NCBI RefSeq assembly: GCF_013363995.1
Contig: NZ_JABWGO010000001.1
Coordinates: 1,249,222 to 1,313,221, forward strand
Source: Nonomuraea rhodomycinica
Lineage (GTDB): Bacteria; Actinomycetota; Actinomycetes; Streptosporangiales; Streptosporangiaceae
DNA length: 64,000 nucleotides
Direction of reading: 5' to 3'
A model generated the notes under the pieces. It was not told the DNA's origin and did no database searches. It worked only from the letters and a program-made list of their open reading frames with translations. Positions within the stretch are counted from its first letter, which is position 1, and the number at the start of each line of letters is the position of its first letter. The translations under genes were made by a program, and so were the position numbers. Positions 38,047 to 47,552 of this stretch are shown piece by piece.

Positions 38047-38423
38047 TGGTCGGGGTGGTGCTGGTGGCGCACAGCGCCGGGCTGGCGGAGGAGACGGCCG
38101 CGCTGGCGCGGGGCATCGCCGGGGAGACGGTTCCCGTGACGGCGGCCGGGGGCACCGAGGACGGCGGCCTGGGCACCAGCGTGGACCTCGTGGAGCGGGC
38201 GATGCGCGCCGCCGACCAGGGCGACGGCCTGGTGCTGATCGCCGACCTGGGCAGCTCGGTGCTGACGGCCCGCCTGGTGGAGGAGCCGGGCCGGGTCGTG
38301 CTGGCCGACGTGCCGTTCGTGGAGGGGGCGATCGCCGCGGCGGTGGCCGCGAGCGCGGACCTCCCGCTGGAGGCGGTCCTGGAGGCGGCCGAGGAGGCCC
38401 GCGGTTTCAGAAAGCTGACGTGA
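38046..38423 (+). CDS. dhaM: PTS-dependent dihydroxyacetone kinase phosphoryl donor DhaM (EIIA domain only)
   Basis: 125 residues from ATG 38046. VLVAHSAGLAEE carries phospho-accepting His9, and GGLGTSVDLVERAM and LGSSVLTARL are typical. It lacks the HPr and EI-like domains of enterobacterial DhaM, so phosphate must come from the general PTS. Last gene of the dhaKLM operon. Confidence 0.93.
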   Translation: MVGVVLVAHSAGLAEETAALARGIAGETVPVTAAGGTEDGGLGTSVDLVERAMRAADQGDGLVLIADLGSSVLTARLVEEPGRVVLADVPFVEGAIAAAVAASADLPLEAVLEAAEEARGFRKLT

Positions 38424-38484
38424 GCGAGCTGCGGGAAGCTGACGTCGGCTTCCCGCACCTGGCCGCAGCCGCCCGCGACTCGCC

Positions 38485-40176
38485 TCAGTGCCCCCTGAAC
38501 GCCTCCTCCAGCCACCACGACGCCCGGTCCCGGGTCACCAGGGCGTGCACCAGCAGAGGCCGCTCGCGAGCCCCCTCCAGCCATTCCGAGACGCCCGCCA
38601 GGTCGCCCGGCGCCGTCACGGTGACCGCGTCGAACCCGTACCCCCGCCCGATCGCCGCCAGGTCGGCCGGCGGGAACGTCACCAGCCCGAGCGGGTGCCC
38701 GTGCGGACCGAAGTGGTGGACCTCCGCCCCGTACGCCTCGTCGTCGTACACCACGACCACCATCCGCAGCCCGAGCCGCACGACGGTCTCCAGCTCGGAC
38801 GCGCCCATGAACGCCCCGCCGTCGCCCAGGGCGGCGACCGTCAGCCGGTCGGGCCGCGCGACGGCCGCGCCGACGGCGGTGGCGAGCCCCAGCCCGACCG
38901 ACTGGAACGCCTGGGTGAAGCAGAAGCCCCGCTCGTCGGGCACGTCCAGGAACATCGACGGATAGCCCATGAAGTTGCCCGAGTCGACGGCCACGGTGCG
39001 CTCGGCGGGCAGCAGGTCGTCCAGGGCGATGGTGAGCGTGCGGGGGTCGATGCGGCCGCCGCCGCTCGCGTCGGTGTACGGCACGGCGCGCCAGCGGCCC
39101 TCGGCCGCGATGCGCGCGGCCGTCCCGGGCGAGCGGTAGCCGCGCTCGCCGTCGGGCTCCCGGGCCCCGTCGGCGGTGACGGCGGCGATCACCGCGCGGG
39201 CCGTGGCCGCCGTGTCGCCGATGACGCCCAGCCGTACGGTGCGGTGCAGGCCGATCGCGGCGTCGTCGAGGTCGACCTGGACGAGCGTCGTGTCCGGCCC
39301 GATGAGCGCGCCGTGGCGGGTGGTCCACATGTTCAGGGCGCAGCCCCAGCCGACGAGGAGGTCGGCGCCGCGGATCAGCTCGGCGGCGACGGGCGTGGCG
39401 AACCCGCCGCTGACGTCCAGGTCCCACGGATCGCCCCGGAACAGGCCGCGCGCGACCGCGGAGGTGGCGAGCAGGGCGCCGGTGAGGCCGGCCAGCTCCT
39501 CCAGCTCGCGGCGGGCGTGCCGGGCGCCGCGCCCGGCGACGAACACGGGCCGCCGCGCCGTGGCGAGCAGCCCGGCCAGCTCCGCGACGTCGCGGGGGTC
39601 GGGCACGGTGTGCGCGGGGTGCGGCGCCGCGACCGCGGCCCGGCCGGCGGCGACGATCTGGTCCAGGAACTCGCCCAGCGGTCCCCGCCACGGCACGGCG
39701 TCGGCCTGCGCGGCGAGCGGCAGGTTGAGCAGGACGGTGCGCCGCTCGTCCCAGGCGGTCCGGAAGGCGGTGACCGTCTGCTCGACCGCGTCCGCGCCGG
39801 CGGAGACGCGCAGCGGCACCGCGCCGACGGCCCGCGCGAGGGCGTCCTGGTCGATGTGGAAGTTGGAGCGGGCGTCGGTGGCCTCGCCCGCGAGCACGAC
39901 CAGCGGGGTGCGGCTCTTGGCGGCCTCGGCGACGCCCGTCATCGCGTTGGTCAGGCCCGGCCCCTGGTGGACCGACACGATCCCGACCTTGCCGCTGGTA
40001 CGGGCGTAGGCGTCGGCCGCCGTCGCCGCGCCGCCCTCGTGCCGCGTGGCGACGAAGCGCGCGCCGTGCGCCACGAGGGCGTTGGTGACGTGGAAGTTGC
40101 CGCTTCCGACGACGCCGAAGACGGCCTCGGCGCCGAGTGTGGCGAGCGTCCGCCCGACCGCCTCGGCGACGATCAT
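38485..40176 (-). CDS. Thiamine diphosphate-dependent enzyme, acetolactate-synthase-like
   Basis: 563 residues from ATG 40176. ThDP-enzyme domains in order: PYR (catalytic Glu in RHEGGAATAADAYAR), central domain, PP (GDGGAFMGASELET ... VVYDDEAYG, where the usual NN is DD). It resembles the acetolactate synthase/benzoylformate decarboxylase group, with no ilvN nearby. Overlaps the cyclase-family gene by 4 bp, so the two act in one catabolic or tailoring step, perhaps cleavage of a 2-oxo acid. The substrate is unknown. Confidence 0.85.
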   Translation of the reverse strand: MIVAEAVGRTLATLGAEAVFGVVGSGNFHVTNALVAHGARFVATRHEGGAATAADAYARTSGKVGIVSVHQGPGLTNAMTGVAEAAKSRTPLVVLAGEATDARSNFHIDQDALARAVGAVPLRVSAGADAVEQTVTAFRTAWDERRTVLLNLPLAAQADAVPWRGPLGEFLDQIVAAGRAAVAAPHPAHTVPDPRDVAELAGLLATARRPVFVAGRGARHARRELEELAGLTGALLATSAVARGLFRGDPWDLDVSGGFATPVAAELIRGADLLVGWGCALNMWTTRHGALIGPDTTLVQVDLDDAAIGLHRTVRLGVIGDTAATARAVIAAVTADGAREPDGERGYRSPGTAARIAAEGRWRAVPYTDASGGGRIDPRTLTIALDDLLPAERTVAVDSGNFMGYPSMFLDVPDERGFCFTQAFQSVGLGLATAVGAAVARPDRLTVAALGDGGAFMGASELETVVRLGLRMVVVVYDDEAYGAEVHHFGPHGHPLGLVTFPPADLAAIGRGYGFDAVTVTAPGDLAGVSEWLEGARERPLLVHALVTRDRASWWLEEAFRGH

Positions 40177-40964
40177 CCGGACAGCCCGGTCTCGTGTTCG
40201 ACGAGGGCGAGGACGCGGACGGGGCTGCCGGAGCCGCCGACGATGGGCAGCGGCGGCGCGATCACCACGGCGCCGGTCACCGGCAGCCGGTCGAGGTTGC
40301 GCAGCTGGGTCAGCCCGTACTTGCCGGCGCCCAGCAGGAACGAGTGGCAGGGGAACGCCGGGTCGAAGGAGTGGGCGGCGCCCGCGTCGGTGCCGACGGT
40401 CTCGACGCCGATCCCCAGGATCGGGGTCTGCTCGGCGAGCCAGCGCGCGCACTCCACCGAGACGCCCGGCGTGTGGGGGCCGGTCTCGTCGGCGTTGAGG
40501 AACGCGGCCTGCTCGCCCGAGCGGGCGTCCCAGCCGGTGCGGTAGAGCAGCCAGCCGCCCTCGGGCAGCGGGCCGTTGGCCCGTTCCCACTCCTTGACGT
40601 GGGCGATCTGGAGCAGGAAGTCGGGGTCCTTGCCCGCCTCGGCGGAGAAGTCGAGGACGACGGCGGGGGCGAGCAGGCTGCGGGGCGGCACCTGGGAGAC
40701 GTCCTCGCCGTCGCGGGCCGTGGCCCAGTGGATCGGCGCGTCGAAGTGTGTGCCGGTGTGCTCGCCGGTGTGGATGTCGTTCCAGTACCAGCCGGGGCCG
40801 CGGTCGTCGTAGCGGCTGATCTCCTCCAGCCGGAACGGGATGGTGTTGCCGAACGGCTCCGGCAGCCGGAGGATCGGCGTCTCCTCGGACAGGGGCGCGG
40901 TGAGGTCGATCACCTCGATCCGCCCGTCGCGCACGCTCTCGATGAGACTCCGCAGCACCGGCAT
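40173..40964 (-). CDS. Cyclase-family metal hydrolase (kynurenine formamidase-like)
   Basis: 263 residues from ATG 40964. The family metal motif HxGTHxDxPxH is visible as HTGTHFDAPIH. The end (VIAPPLPIVGGSGSPVRVLA) is also typical. Members hydrolyse N-formylkynurenine, isatin or cyclic amides/lactones. Coupled by ATGA overlap to the ThDP enzyme, so it likely supplies a ring-opened keto acid to it. This is inference. Confidence 0.85.
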   Translation of the reverse strand: MPVLRSLIESVRDGRIEVIDLTAPLSEETPILRLPEPFGNTIPFRLEEISRYDDRGPGWYWNDIHTGEHTGTHFDAPIHWATARDGEDVSQVPPRSLLAPAVVLDFSAEAGKDPDFLLQIAHVKEWERANGPLPEGGWLLYRTGWDARSGEQAAFLNADETGPHTPGVSVECARWLAEQTPILGIGVETVGTDAGAAHSFDPAFPCHSFLLGAGKYGLTQLRNLDRLPVTGAVVIAPPLPIVGGSGSPVRVLALVEHETGLSG

Positions 40965-41047
40965 GTCGTCCTCCTCGGGGTCGCCTGGGTGCATCCTCCT
41001 ACGCCGCCCCGCCCCGGGTCGAGCAGCCGCGGCGCGGCGGGTTCGCC

Positions 41048-41728
41048 TCAGGCGCGGGTCCACCCGGTGCAGCCGTAGGTCTGGAACGCCTTGTCCGTCG
41101 GGGCGATGACGACGGTGGCCGGGCCGCGCGGCATGTCGGCCGCGATGACGTCGGCGGCCCGCGCCGCGGTGCCCCGCAGGCGCGCCCAGTAGCACATGGG
41201 CTGGCCCTCGACGGGGCCGGAGGTCCGGTAGGTGCCCGGCTGGATGTCCACGCCGACCAGGAGCGTGCGGCGCGCGCCCGCGGGGCCCTCGGCGAGCGCG
41301 GTCACGACGGGGCCGGACGGGGTCGGCGCGGCGGGCGCTCCAGTGGTCAGAGGCGCCCCTGACGGGGACAAGGCGGTCGACGGGCCGGAGGGCAACGCCA
41401 CGAAAGGCGGCTGCGCTCCGGGCGACTGCGCGACAGGCGGCCCGCCGGTGGACGGCCCGCCGGTGGACGGCCCCCCGCCGGGCGGCGCGCCGATGGACGG
41501 CGCCGCGTCCCCCGCCGGGGCCGTGGCCGGGGGTGTCGCCGGCTCGGCGGGCGGATCCATCCGCATCGTCATGCGCGGCAGCGGCTCGGCGGCCGTCTCC
41601 GTCGCGCCGAACCCCGCGACGAACCCGATGAGGAACCCCACCAGACCGGTCAGCCCCGACACCAGCAGGATGACGACAGGGCTGCTGGAGGCCCGCGGAT
41701 AGTCCGGCGGGCGGTCAGGTCCGTACAT
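41048..41728 (-). CDS. Membrane-anchored Pro/Gly-rich protein, unknown
   Basis: 226 residues from ATG 41728. Short cytoplasmic start (YGPDRPPDYPRASS), one membrane helix (VVILLVSGLTGLVGFLIGFV), then a low-complexity Pro/Gly/Ala/Ser linker of about 100 residues including GGPSTGGPSTGG. A compact C-terminal domain follows (PGTYRTSGPVEGQPMCYWAR ... TYGCTGW) with two Cys that could pair outside the cell. Similar C-terminal domains occur in actinomycete surface proteins. No function is assigned. Confidence 0.75.
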   Translation of the reverse strand: MYGPDRPPDYPRASSSPVVILLVSGLTGLVGFLIGFVAGFGATETAAEPLPRMTMRMDPPAEPATPPATAPAGDAAPSIGAPPGGGPSTGGPSTGGPPVAQSPGAQPPFVALPSGPSTALSPSGAPLTTGAPAAPTPSGPVVTALAEGPAGARRTLLVGVDIQPGTYRTSGPVEGQPMCYWARLRGTAARAADVIAADMPRGPATVVIAPTDKAFQTYGCTGWTRA

Positions 41729-41771
41729 CACCGGACAAGCGTCCCACCCGTGTCAACGGCCGGGCGGGCGG

Positions 41772-42200
41772 TCACCGGTGAAGGTAGTCGACCAGCGACG
41801 CCTTCTCCGTCTCCAGCTCCTCGATCGCGCTCTTGACCACGTCGCCGATGCTCACGATGCCCGCGAGCCGTCCCTCGTCCAGGACCGGCGCGTGCCGGAA
41901 GCGGTGGGTCGTCATCGTCTTGCGCAGCTCGTCGACGTTGTCGGTCATGCCGACGGTCCGCACCTCCGACGTCATGATCGACGAGACGGGCAGGTCCAGG
42001 ATGGCGGCGCCGCGGTCGTGCAGGTGACGCACGATGTCGCGTTCGGACACGATCCCGGTGATCGTGGCGCCGTCGGAGGAGACCACCACGGCGCCGATGT
42101 TGTGCTCGGCCAGCGCCCCCAGGAGCTCGCGGACCGTCGCCTCAGGGGGCACGGTCGTCACCTGGCTGCCCTTGTTGCGCAGGATCGTCTTGACGAGCAT
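41772..42200 (-). CDS. Tandem CBS-domain protein
   Basis: 142 residues from ATG 42200 with GAGGTGG upstream. Two CBS motifs: residues 8-60 (VTTVPPEATVRELLGAL) and 75-130 (VRTVGMTDNVDELRK). Such stand-alone pairs bind adenine nucleotides and act as energy or redox sensors. No partner protein is evident. Confidence 0.9.
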   Translation of the reverse strand: MLVKTILRNKGSQVTTVPPEATVRELLGALAEHNIGAVVVSSDGATITGIVSERDIVRHLHDRGAAILDLPVSSIMTSEVRTVGMTDNVDELRKTMTTHRFRHAPVLDEGRLAGIVSIGDVVKSAIEELETEKASLVDYLHR

Positions 42201-42368
42201 GTGCACCACCTCGGCTCTCAGGTACCCGCCGGGCGCCGCTGCCAACCGTCCGGCCGGGTGTCTACCAGGCAAGCAACCCGGTGGGGACACCGTCAAGGGT
42301 TCCCGTAGGCTGCCTGCGTACCGAGGCCCGGGAAGGGCCGCCCGCACCAGCCGTCAGGACCCTCACCC

Positions 42369-43763
42369 ATGACCGAACAGCTCAACACCGGAAGCCACGA
42401 CCTGCCCGTCACCGAGGCGCTGGCCGCGTTCATGCGCACGGGGTGGGCCGACACCCGGCGCGCCGGCGTCGAGCCGCTGCCGGTGGCGCCGTGGGCGGCC
42501 AAGCGCCGCGCCGCGCTGGCGGCCCGCTTCCCGGGCGAGCGGCTGGTCGTGCCGTCCGGGACGCTCAGGACGCGCAGCAACGACTGCGATCACCGGTTCC
42601 GGCCGCACAGCGCGTACGCGTACCTGACGGGCGCGGGCGAGCCGGACGACGTGCTCGTCGTGGAGCCGTCCGGCGAGGCCACGCTGTACCTCCGGCCGCG
42701 CTCGCCGCGCGAGGAGGGCGAGGAGTTCTACCGCGACCGGCGCTACGGCGAGTTCTGGGTGGGACGGCGGCCCGACCTCGCGGAGGCGTCGGCGCTGTAC
42801 CAGATGGAGTGCGCGCACATCCGCGACCTCGACCTCAAGGGGCCGGCCCGGGTGCTGCGCGGCGTGGACGCCCGCGTCGACGCGCTGGTGCCGTCCGGCG
42901 GGGGCGACGCGGAGCTGGAGTCGTTCCTGGCCGAGATGCGGCTGGTCAAGGACGAGTGGGAGGTCGGCGAGCTGCAGGCGGCCGTGGACGCCACGGCGCG
43001 CGGCTTCGAGGACGTGGTGCGCGCCCTGCCGGCGGCGCTCGGCCACCCGCGCGGCGAGCGGTACCTGGAGGGCGTGTTCGGGTTGCGCTCGCGGCTGGAG
43101 GGCAACGCGGTGGGCTACGAGAGCATCGTGGCCTCCGGCGCCCACGCCTGCGTGCTCCACTGGATCCGCAACGACGGGCGGCTGCGCGACGGCGACCTGC
43201 TGCTGCTCGACGCGGGCGTCGAGACCGACACGCTGTACACGGCCGACGTCACGCGCACGCTGCCGCTGTCGGGCCGCTTCGGCACGGTCCAGCGGCAGGT
43301 GTACGACCTGGTGTACGAGGCGCAGCAGGCCGCCATCGCGGCGCTCCGGCCGGGCGCCCGCTTCCGCGACTTCCACCTGGCGGCCATGCGCGTCATCTCC
43401 GAGGGGCTGCGCGACTGGGGGCTGCTGAAGGACCCGGTGGACGCGCTCATGGAGTCCGGGCTGTACCGGCGGTACACGCTGTGCAGCAGCGGCCACATGC
43501 TGGGCCTGGACGTCCACGACTGCGCGCGGGCGCGGGCCGAGACGTACCTGGACGGGGTGCTGGAGGAGGGTCAGGTGCTGACCGTCGAGCCGGGCCTGTA
43601 CCTCCAGCCGGACGACCTCACGCTGCCGGAGGAGTTCCGCGGCCTGGGCGTCCGCATCGAGGACGACCTGGTGATCACGGCGGACGGCGCCCGCCTGATG
43701 TCGGACGCTCTGCCGCGCCGGGCGGACGACGTCGAGTCCTGGATGGCGTCGCTGCTGCGCTGA
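42369..43763 (+). CDS. Xaa-Pro aminopeptidase (aminopeptidase P)
   Basis: 464 residues from ATG 42369. The N-terminal AMP_N domain (RTRSNDCDHRFRPHSAYAYL) and the pita-bread M24 domain have metal ligands in LLDAGVETDTLYTADVTRT (two Asp), SSGHMLGLDVHD (His), TVEPGLY (Glu) and GVRIEDD (Glu). Removes an N-terminal residue before Pro. Cytosolic. Confidence 0.93.
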   Translation: MTEQLNTGSHDLPVTEALAAFMRTGWADTRRAGVEPLPVAPWAAKRRAALAARFPGERLVVPSGTLRTRSNDCDHRFRPHSAYAYLTGAGEPDDVLVVEPSGEATLYLRPRSPREEGEEFYRDRRYGEFWVGRRPDLAEASALYQMECAHIRDLDLKGPARVLRGVDARVDALVPSGGGDAELESFLAEMRLVKDEWEVGELQAAVDATARGFEDVVRALPAALGHPRGERYLEGVFGLRSRLEGNAVGYESIVASGAHACVLHWIRNDGRLRDGDLLLLDAGVETDTLYTADVTRTLPLSGRFGTVQRQVYDLVYEAQQAAIAALRPGARFRDFHLAAMRVISEGLRDWGLLKDPVDALMESGLYRRYTLCSSGHMLGLDVHDCARARAETYLDGVLEEGQVLTVEPGLYLQPDDLTLPEEFRGLGVRIEDDLVITADGARLMSDALPRRADDVESWMASLLR

Positions 43764-43781
43764 GCCGGGGGCCGGTCCGCC

Positions 43782-45194
43782 TCACGTGGCGGGGCGGGCC
43801 CCGCCGAGGGTCTGGGCGAAGGCCGCGGTCAGGGCGTCGAGGGCCGCCGGGTAGGCGCGTTCGGCCGGGGCGCCGAAGCCGACCAGGACGCCCTGGGGGC
43901 GGCCCGCGGGGTCGTGGTGGAGTTCGGTGAGGCCGCGCAGGGCGACGCCGCGCCGGGCGCAGGCCGCCAGCAGCCCCTCCTCGGTGCAGCCGCCCGGGTC
44001 GAGGGTGACGAGGGTGTGCAGGCCGGCGGGCACCCCGTGCGCGGTGAGGCCCGGGAGCGCCGCGACGCGGTCGAGCAGGAGGTGGCGGCGCCTGCGGTAG
44101 CGCAGCCGGGCGGCCCGGATGTGCCGGTCGTAGGCGTGGCCGGTGATCAGGTCGGCCAGGACGAGCTGGCCCAGCGTCTCGGTGTACAGGTCGGCCTCCT
44201 GCTTGGCGCGCACCACCGGCGGCACGAGGTGGGGCGGCAGGACCATCCAGGCCAGGCGGAGGGCGGGGCCGAGGGTCTTGGAGGCGGTGCCGCAGTAGAC
44301 GACGTGGTCCGGGGCGGTGCCCTGCAGGGCGCCGACGGGCTGGCGGTCGTAACGGTACTCGCCGTCGTAGTCGTCCTCGACGATCACCGCGCCGGTGGCC
44401 CTGGCCCAGGCGGTCAGCGCCTGGCGGCGCCGGGCGTGCAGCGGCACACCGGTCGGGTACTGGTGGGTGGGGGTGAGGAGCACCGCCCCCGTGTCGGGGC
44501 CGAGCGCGTCGATCCGGGCGCCGTGGTGGTCGACCGGCAGGGGCAGGACGGTGAGCCCGGCGCGGCGCACGGCGTCGCGGAAGAGGTTGTGGCCCGGGTC
44601 CTCCGCGGCGGCCGTACGGATTCCGGAAGCGGCGAGCACGCCGCTGAGCAGGCTCAGCCCCTGGTAGAAGCCGGAGACGACCACGACGCGGTCCGGGCCG
44701 GCGACCACGCCGCGGGTGCGGCCGAGGTAGCCGGCGAGCGCGGTGCGCAGCTCCACGTGGCCCTGCGGGTCGCCGGCGCCGAAGACGTCCGGCCGGGCGG
44801 CGGCGAGGACGCGGCGGGTCGCGGCGAGCCAGGCGCGGGCGGGGAAGGCGCTGACGTCGGGCAGCCCGGGACGCAGGTCATGGCGGGGCGCAGTGGGCGG
44901 GCCGGGCCGGCTCGCGGACTGCGCGACCGGCTGCGGGAGGTCGGCGACGGTGGTGCCCGATCCGGCGCGGACCGTCAGGTAGCCCTCCTCGGCGAGCTGG
45001 TCGTAGGCGGCGCTGACGGTGCCCCGGGCCAGGCCGAGCTGGTGGGCCAGGCCGCGGGTGGAGGGCAGGCGCGTGCCCGGGGACAGCCGGCCCGTCCTGA
45101 CGGCGTCGCGCAGGGCGTCCTCCAGGCGCCGCCGCCGCGCGCCCTGCCCTCCCAGCTCGACGTGGAGGTCCCAACTGGCCCAATGTTCCGGCAT
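43782..45194 (-). CDS. MocR/PdxR-family GntR regulator with aminotransferase domain
   Basis: 470 residues from ATG 45194. GntR winged helix (PSTRGLAHQLGLARGTVSAA) and a class I aminotransferase-like domain with the PLP Lys in YCGTASKTLGPALRL and the Asp in IVEDDYDGEYRYD. PdxR-type members control PLP synthesis; others control GABA or taurine use. No pdxST is adjacent, so the target may be the divergent phosphoesterase or itself. Confidence 0.9.
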   Translation of the reverse strand: MPEHWASWDLHVELGGQGARRRRLEDALRDAVRTGRLSPGTRLPSTRGLAHQLGLARGTVSAAYDQLAEEGYLTVRAGSGTTVADLPQPVAQSASRPGPPTAPRHDLRPGLPDVSAFPARAWLAATRRVLAAARPDVFGAGDPQGHVELRTALAGYLGRTRGVVAGPDRVVVVSGFYQGLSLLSGVLAASGIRTAAAEDPGHNLFRDAVRRAGLTVLPLPVDHHGARIDALGPDTGAVLLTPTHQYPTGVPLHARRRQALTAWARATGAVIVEDDYDGEYRYDRQPVGALQGTAPDHVVYCGTASKTLGPALRLAWMVLPPHLVPPVVRAKQEADLYTETLGQLVLADLITGHAYDRHIRAARLRYRRRRHLLLDRVAALPGLTAHGVPAGLHTLVTLDPGGCTEEGLLAACARRGVALRGLTELHHDPAGRPQGVLVGFGAPAERAYPAALDALTAAFAQTLGGARPAT

Positions 45195-45221
45195 GTGACC
45201 GGATCTTAGTGCTGGGCCAGT
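45174..45221. promoter_or_regulatory. Inverted repeat at the MocR gene start
   Basis: ACTGGCCCA (45174-45182) and TGGGCCAGT (45213-45221) are exact inverted 9-mers, 30 bp apart, spanning the start codon and upstream region of the MocR gene. Candidate autoregulatory operator. Confidence 0.45.
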
Positions 45222-45263
45222 GTGTCGGTAGGGTCCCGTCCAGACGACGGAAGGACGACAGCC

Positions 45264-46001
45264 ATGATCGTGGTGGCCCACCTCAGCGACACGCACATCG
45301 ACGGGGAGCCGCGCAGCAGCCTGCGGACGCGGAAGGTCGCGGAGTTCCTCGACGGCCTGCCGTACGACTTCGACGCGGTCCTGGTCACCGGCGACGTCGC
45401 CGACCACGGCCGGGCCGACGAGTACGAGGAGGCGCGCAAGCTGCTCGACCTGCGCCATCCCACGTTCTTCTGCCCGGGCAACCACGACGACCGGGCGGAG
45501 TTCCGGCGCGTGCTCCTGGGCGAGGCGCCGAGCGGCGGCCCGGTCAACCAGCTCCACCGCACCCCGAGGGCCGTGTTCGCGCTGTGCGACTCGACCATCC
45601 CCGGCGAGGACGGCGGCCACCTGGCCGACGAGACCCTCGACTGGCTGGCCGCCGCGCTGGACGAGACGCCCGGCGACGTGCCGGTGTTCGTCGCCTTCCA
45701 CCACCAGCCGATCGTCCTGCACCACCCGTACCTGGACGGCATCGGGCAGCGCGCCCCGGAGCGCCTCGCCGCCCTGGTGGCCGGGCGTCCCAACGTCGCC
45801 GCTGTCCTGTTCGGCCACTGCCACGCGGCGGTCGCCTCCACCCTGGGCGGCCGCCCGCTGCGCTCGGCGCCGGGGGTGGTCAACAGCCTGCGGTTGCCGT
45901 GGGAGGCGGACCTGGTGGACCTCGACGTCCCGCCGTCCCTGGCCGTCCACATCCTCGGCGACGACGGCACGTTCCAGACGACCTACCGCACGGTGCTCTG
46001 A
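45264..46001 (+). CDS. CpdA/Icc-like metallophosphoesterase
   Basis: 245 residues from ATG 45264 after GGAAGGACG. Class III nucleotidase/phosphodiesterase motifs: HLSDTHID, VLVTGDVADHG, PGNHDDRAEF, AFHHQPI, FGHCHAAV. Close to 3',5'-cyclic AMP phosphodiesterases by motif spacing, but substrate is not proven. Confidence 0.9.
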   Translation: MIVVAHLSDTHIDGEPRSSLRTRKVAEFLDGLPYDFDAVLVTGDVADHGRADEYEEARKLLDLRHPTFFCPGNHDDRAEFRRVLLGEAPSGGPVNQLHRTPRAVFALCDSTIPGEDGGHLADETLDWLAAALDETPGDVPVFVAFHHQPIVLHHPYLDGIGQRAPERLAALVAGRPNVAAVLFGHCHAAVASTLGGRPLRSAPGVVNSLRLPWEADLVDLDVPPSLAVHILGDDGTFQTTYRTVL

Positions 46002-46013
46002 GCAGCGCGAGGA

Positions 46014-47411
46014 TCAGGACGGGCGGATGTTGGCGTTGAGGTGGAAGACGTTGCCGGGGTCGTAGACCGCCTTCACCGCCGCCAGCCGGGCGTACTTGTC
46101 CCGCCCGTACGCGCGGCGCACCCGGTCCGCGTCCGCCTCCACCTGGAAGTTCACGTACGACCCGGCGCCCGTGGCGTGCGGGAGCATCGCCTGCCAGGCG
46201 GCCCGCGACCACGCCCGCTCGGCCGGCAGCGCCTCGGGCGACGGCGTCAGCGCCATGAACGACAGCGTGTGGTGCGGCGCGCGCGACCCGCCGTAGGCGG
46301 TGGCGCCGTCGTTCATGTCGGAGAACGCGCCGTCGAGCCGGAACGACGGGACGAACGACATCGGCGACGTCTTGCGCGCCGCGTGCTCGTTCAGCGTGGC
46401 CGCCGCCTCGGGGCCGATCCCGGTCACGTCCAGGGCCTTCTCGTAGGCGTGGACGCCCCAGGGGGCGCTGTCGTCCAGGAGCTTCTGCAGCCGCGTGTAC
46501 GGCATGGCCTCGGCGAACGCGAACAGCGGCGGCAGCGCCCGAGCCGCCCGCGCGGCGGTGGCCGCGTGCTCCTCCGCCGAGCCGAAGCCGGCGATCAGCA
46601 GGGCGTGGCCGAGCCGCCCCCGGTGCTCCGGCGGCACGAACGGCAGCGGAGGAGCCGTCAGGCCGCACGCCGTCAGCACCCCGGCGCGCCGGGGCAGCCC
46701 GGCGATCGTCTCCTCGGCCGCCGCCAGCGCCTCCGTCCCGCGCTCGATCTCCCAGAACAGCAGCGCGACGTGGACCTCCGGCCCCACCGGGTGCAGCCGG
46801 AAGGTGAAGCCCGTGACCACGCCGAAGTTGCCGCCCCCGCCCCGCAGGGCCCAGAACAGGTCGGGGTGGTCGCCGGGCGAGGCGTGGACGTACTGCCCTC
46901 CCGCCAGCACCACGTCGGCCGACATCAGGTTGTCGGCGGTGAGCCCGTGCGTGCGGGTCAGCCAGCCGAACCCGCCGCCCAGCGTCAGCCCGCCGACGCC
47001 GGTGTGGCTGACCGTGCCGCCGGGTGTCGCCAGGCCGTACGCCTGCGTGGCGGCGTCGAGGTCGGCCCAGGTGGCGCCGCCCTCGCAGACGGCGCGGCGG
47101 GTGCCGGGATCGACGCGGACGCGGCGCAGCGCGCTGAGGTCGAGCATGAGGCCGCCGGAGGTCACGGCGGAGCCGCCGAAGTTGTGGCCGCCGCCGCGTA
47201 CCGAGATCTCCAGTTCCTCCTCGCGGGCGAACCTGACGGCCGCCGACACGTCGCCGGGGCCGGCGCAGCGGACGATCGCGGCGGGCCGGCGGTCGACGGC
47301 GCCGTTCCAGACGGCGCGGGCGGAGTCGTAGAGGACGTCCTGCTCCGTGATCACGCGCCCGGCGCAGCGCTCGCGCAACGCCTCCAGCTCACGCCTGATC
47401 AGCCGAACCAT
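46014..47411 (-). CDS. FAD-linked oxidase, berberine-bridge-like
   Basis: 465 residues from ATG 47411. FAD-binding PCMH domain with flavin-linking His in SVRGGGHNFGG, and the C-terminal BBE segment (AVYDPGNVFHLNANI). The second, Cys flavin attachment found in bicovalent members is replaced (TPGGTVSHTGVGG), so it should be monocovalent. Oxidises sugars, alkaloids or natural products. The substrate is unknown. Confidence 0.88.
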   Translation of the reverse strand: MVRLIRRELEALRERCAGRVITEQDVLYDSARAVWNGAVDRRPAAIVRCAGPGDVSAAVRFAREEELEISVRGGGHNFGGSAVTSGGLMLDLSALRRVRVDPGTRRAVCEGGATWADLDAATQAYGLATPGGTVSHTGVGGLTLGGGFGWLTRTHGLTADNLMSADVVLAGGQYVHASPGDHPDLFWALRGGGGNFGVVTGFTFRLHPVGPEVHVALLFWEIERGTEALAAAEETIAGLPRRAGVLTACGLTAPPLPFVPPEHRGRLGHALLIAGFGSAEEHAATAARAARALPPLFAFAEAMPYTRLQKLLDDSAPWGVHAYEKALDVTGIGPEAAATLNEHAARKTSPMSFVPSFRLDGAFSDMNDGATAYGGSRAPHHTLSFMALTPSPEALPAERAWSRAAWQAMLPHATGAGSYVNFQVEADADRVRRAYGRDKYARLAAVKAVYDPGNVFHLNANIRPS

Positions 47412-47552
47412 GGCGCACCCCCGGCCGTCCCCCGGAGCTGGGCGGACATCCCCATCCTAATTTTCCCGGGATCAGCCGGGTGCCGCCCACCGGTGAAATC
47501 CTGGTCATGCGCGCGGGACCGCCGTTCCCGCGGGGGTCGTAGGATCGCGAGG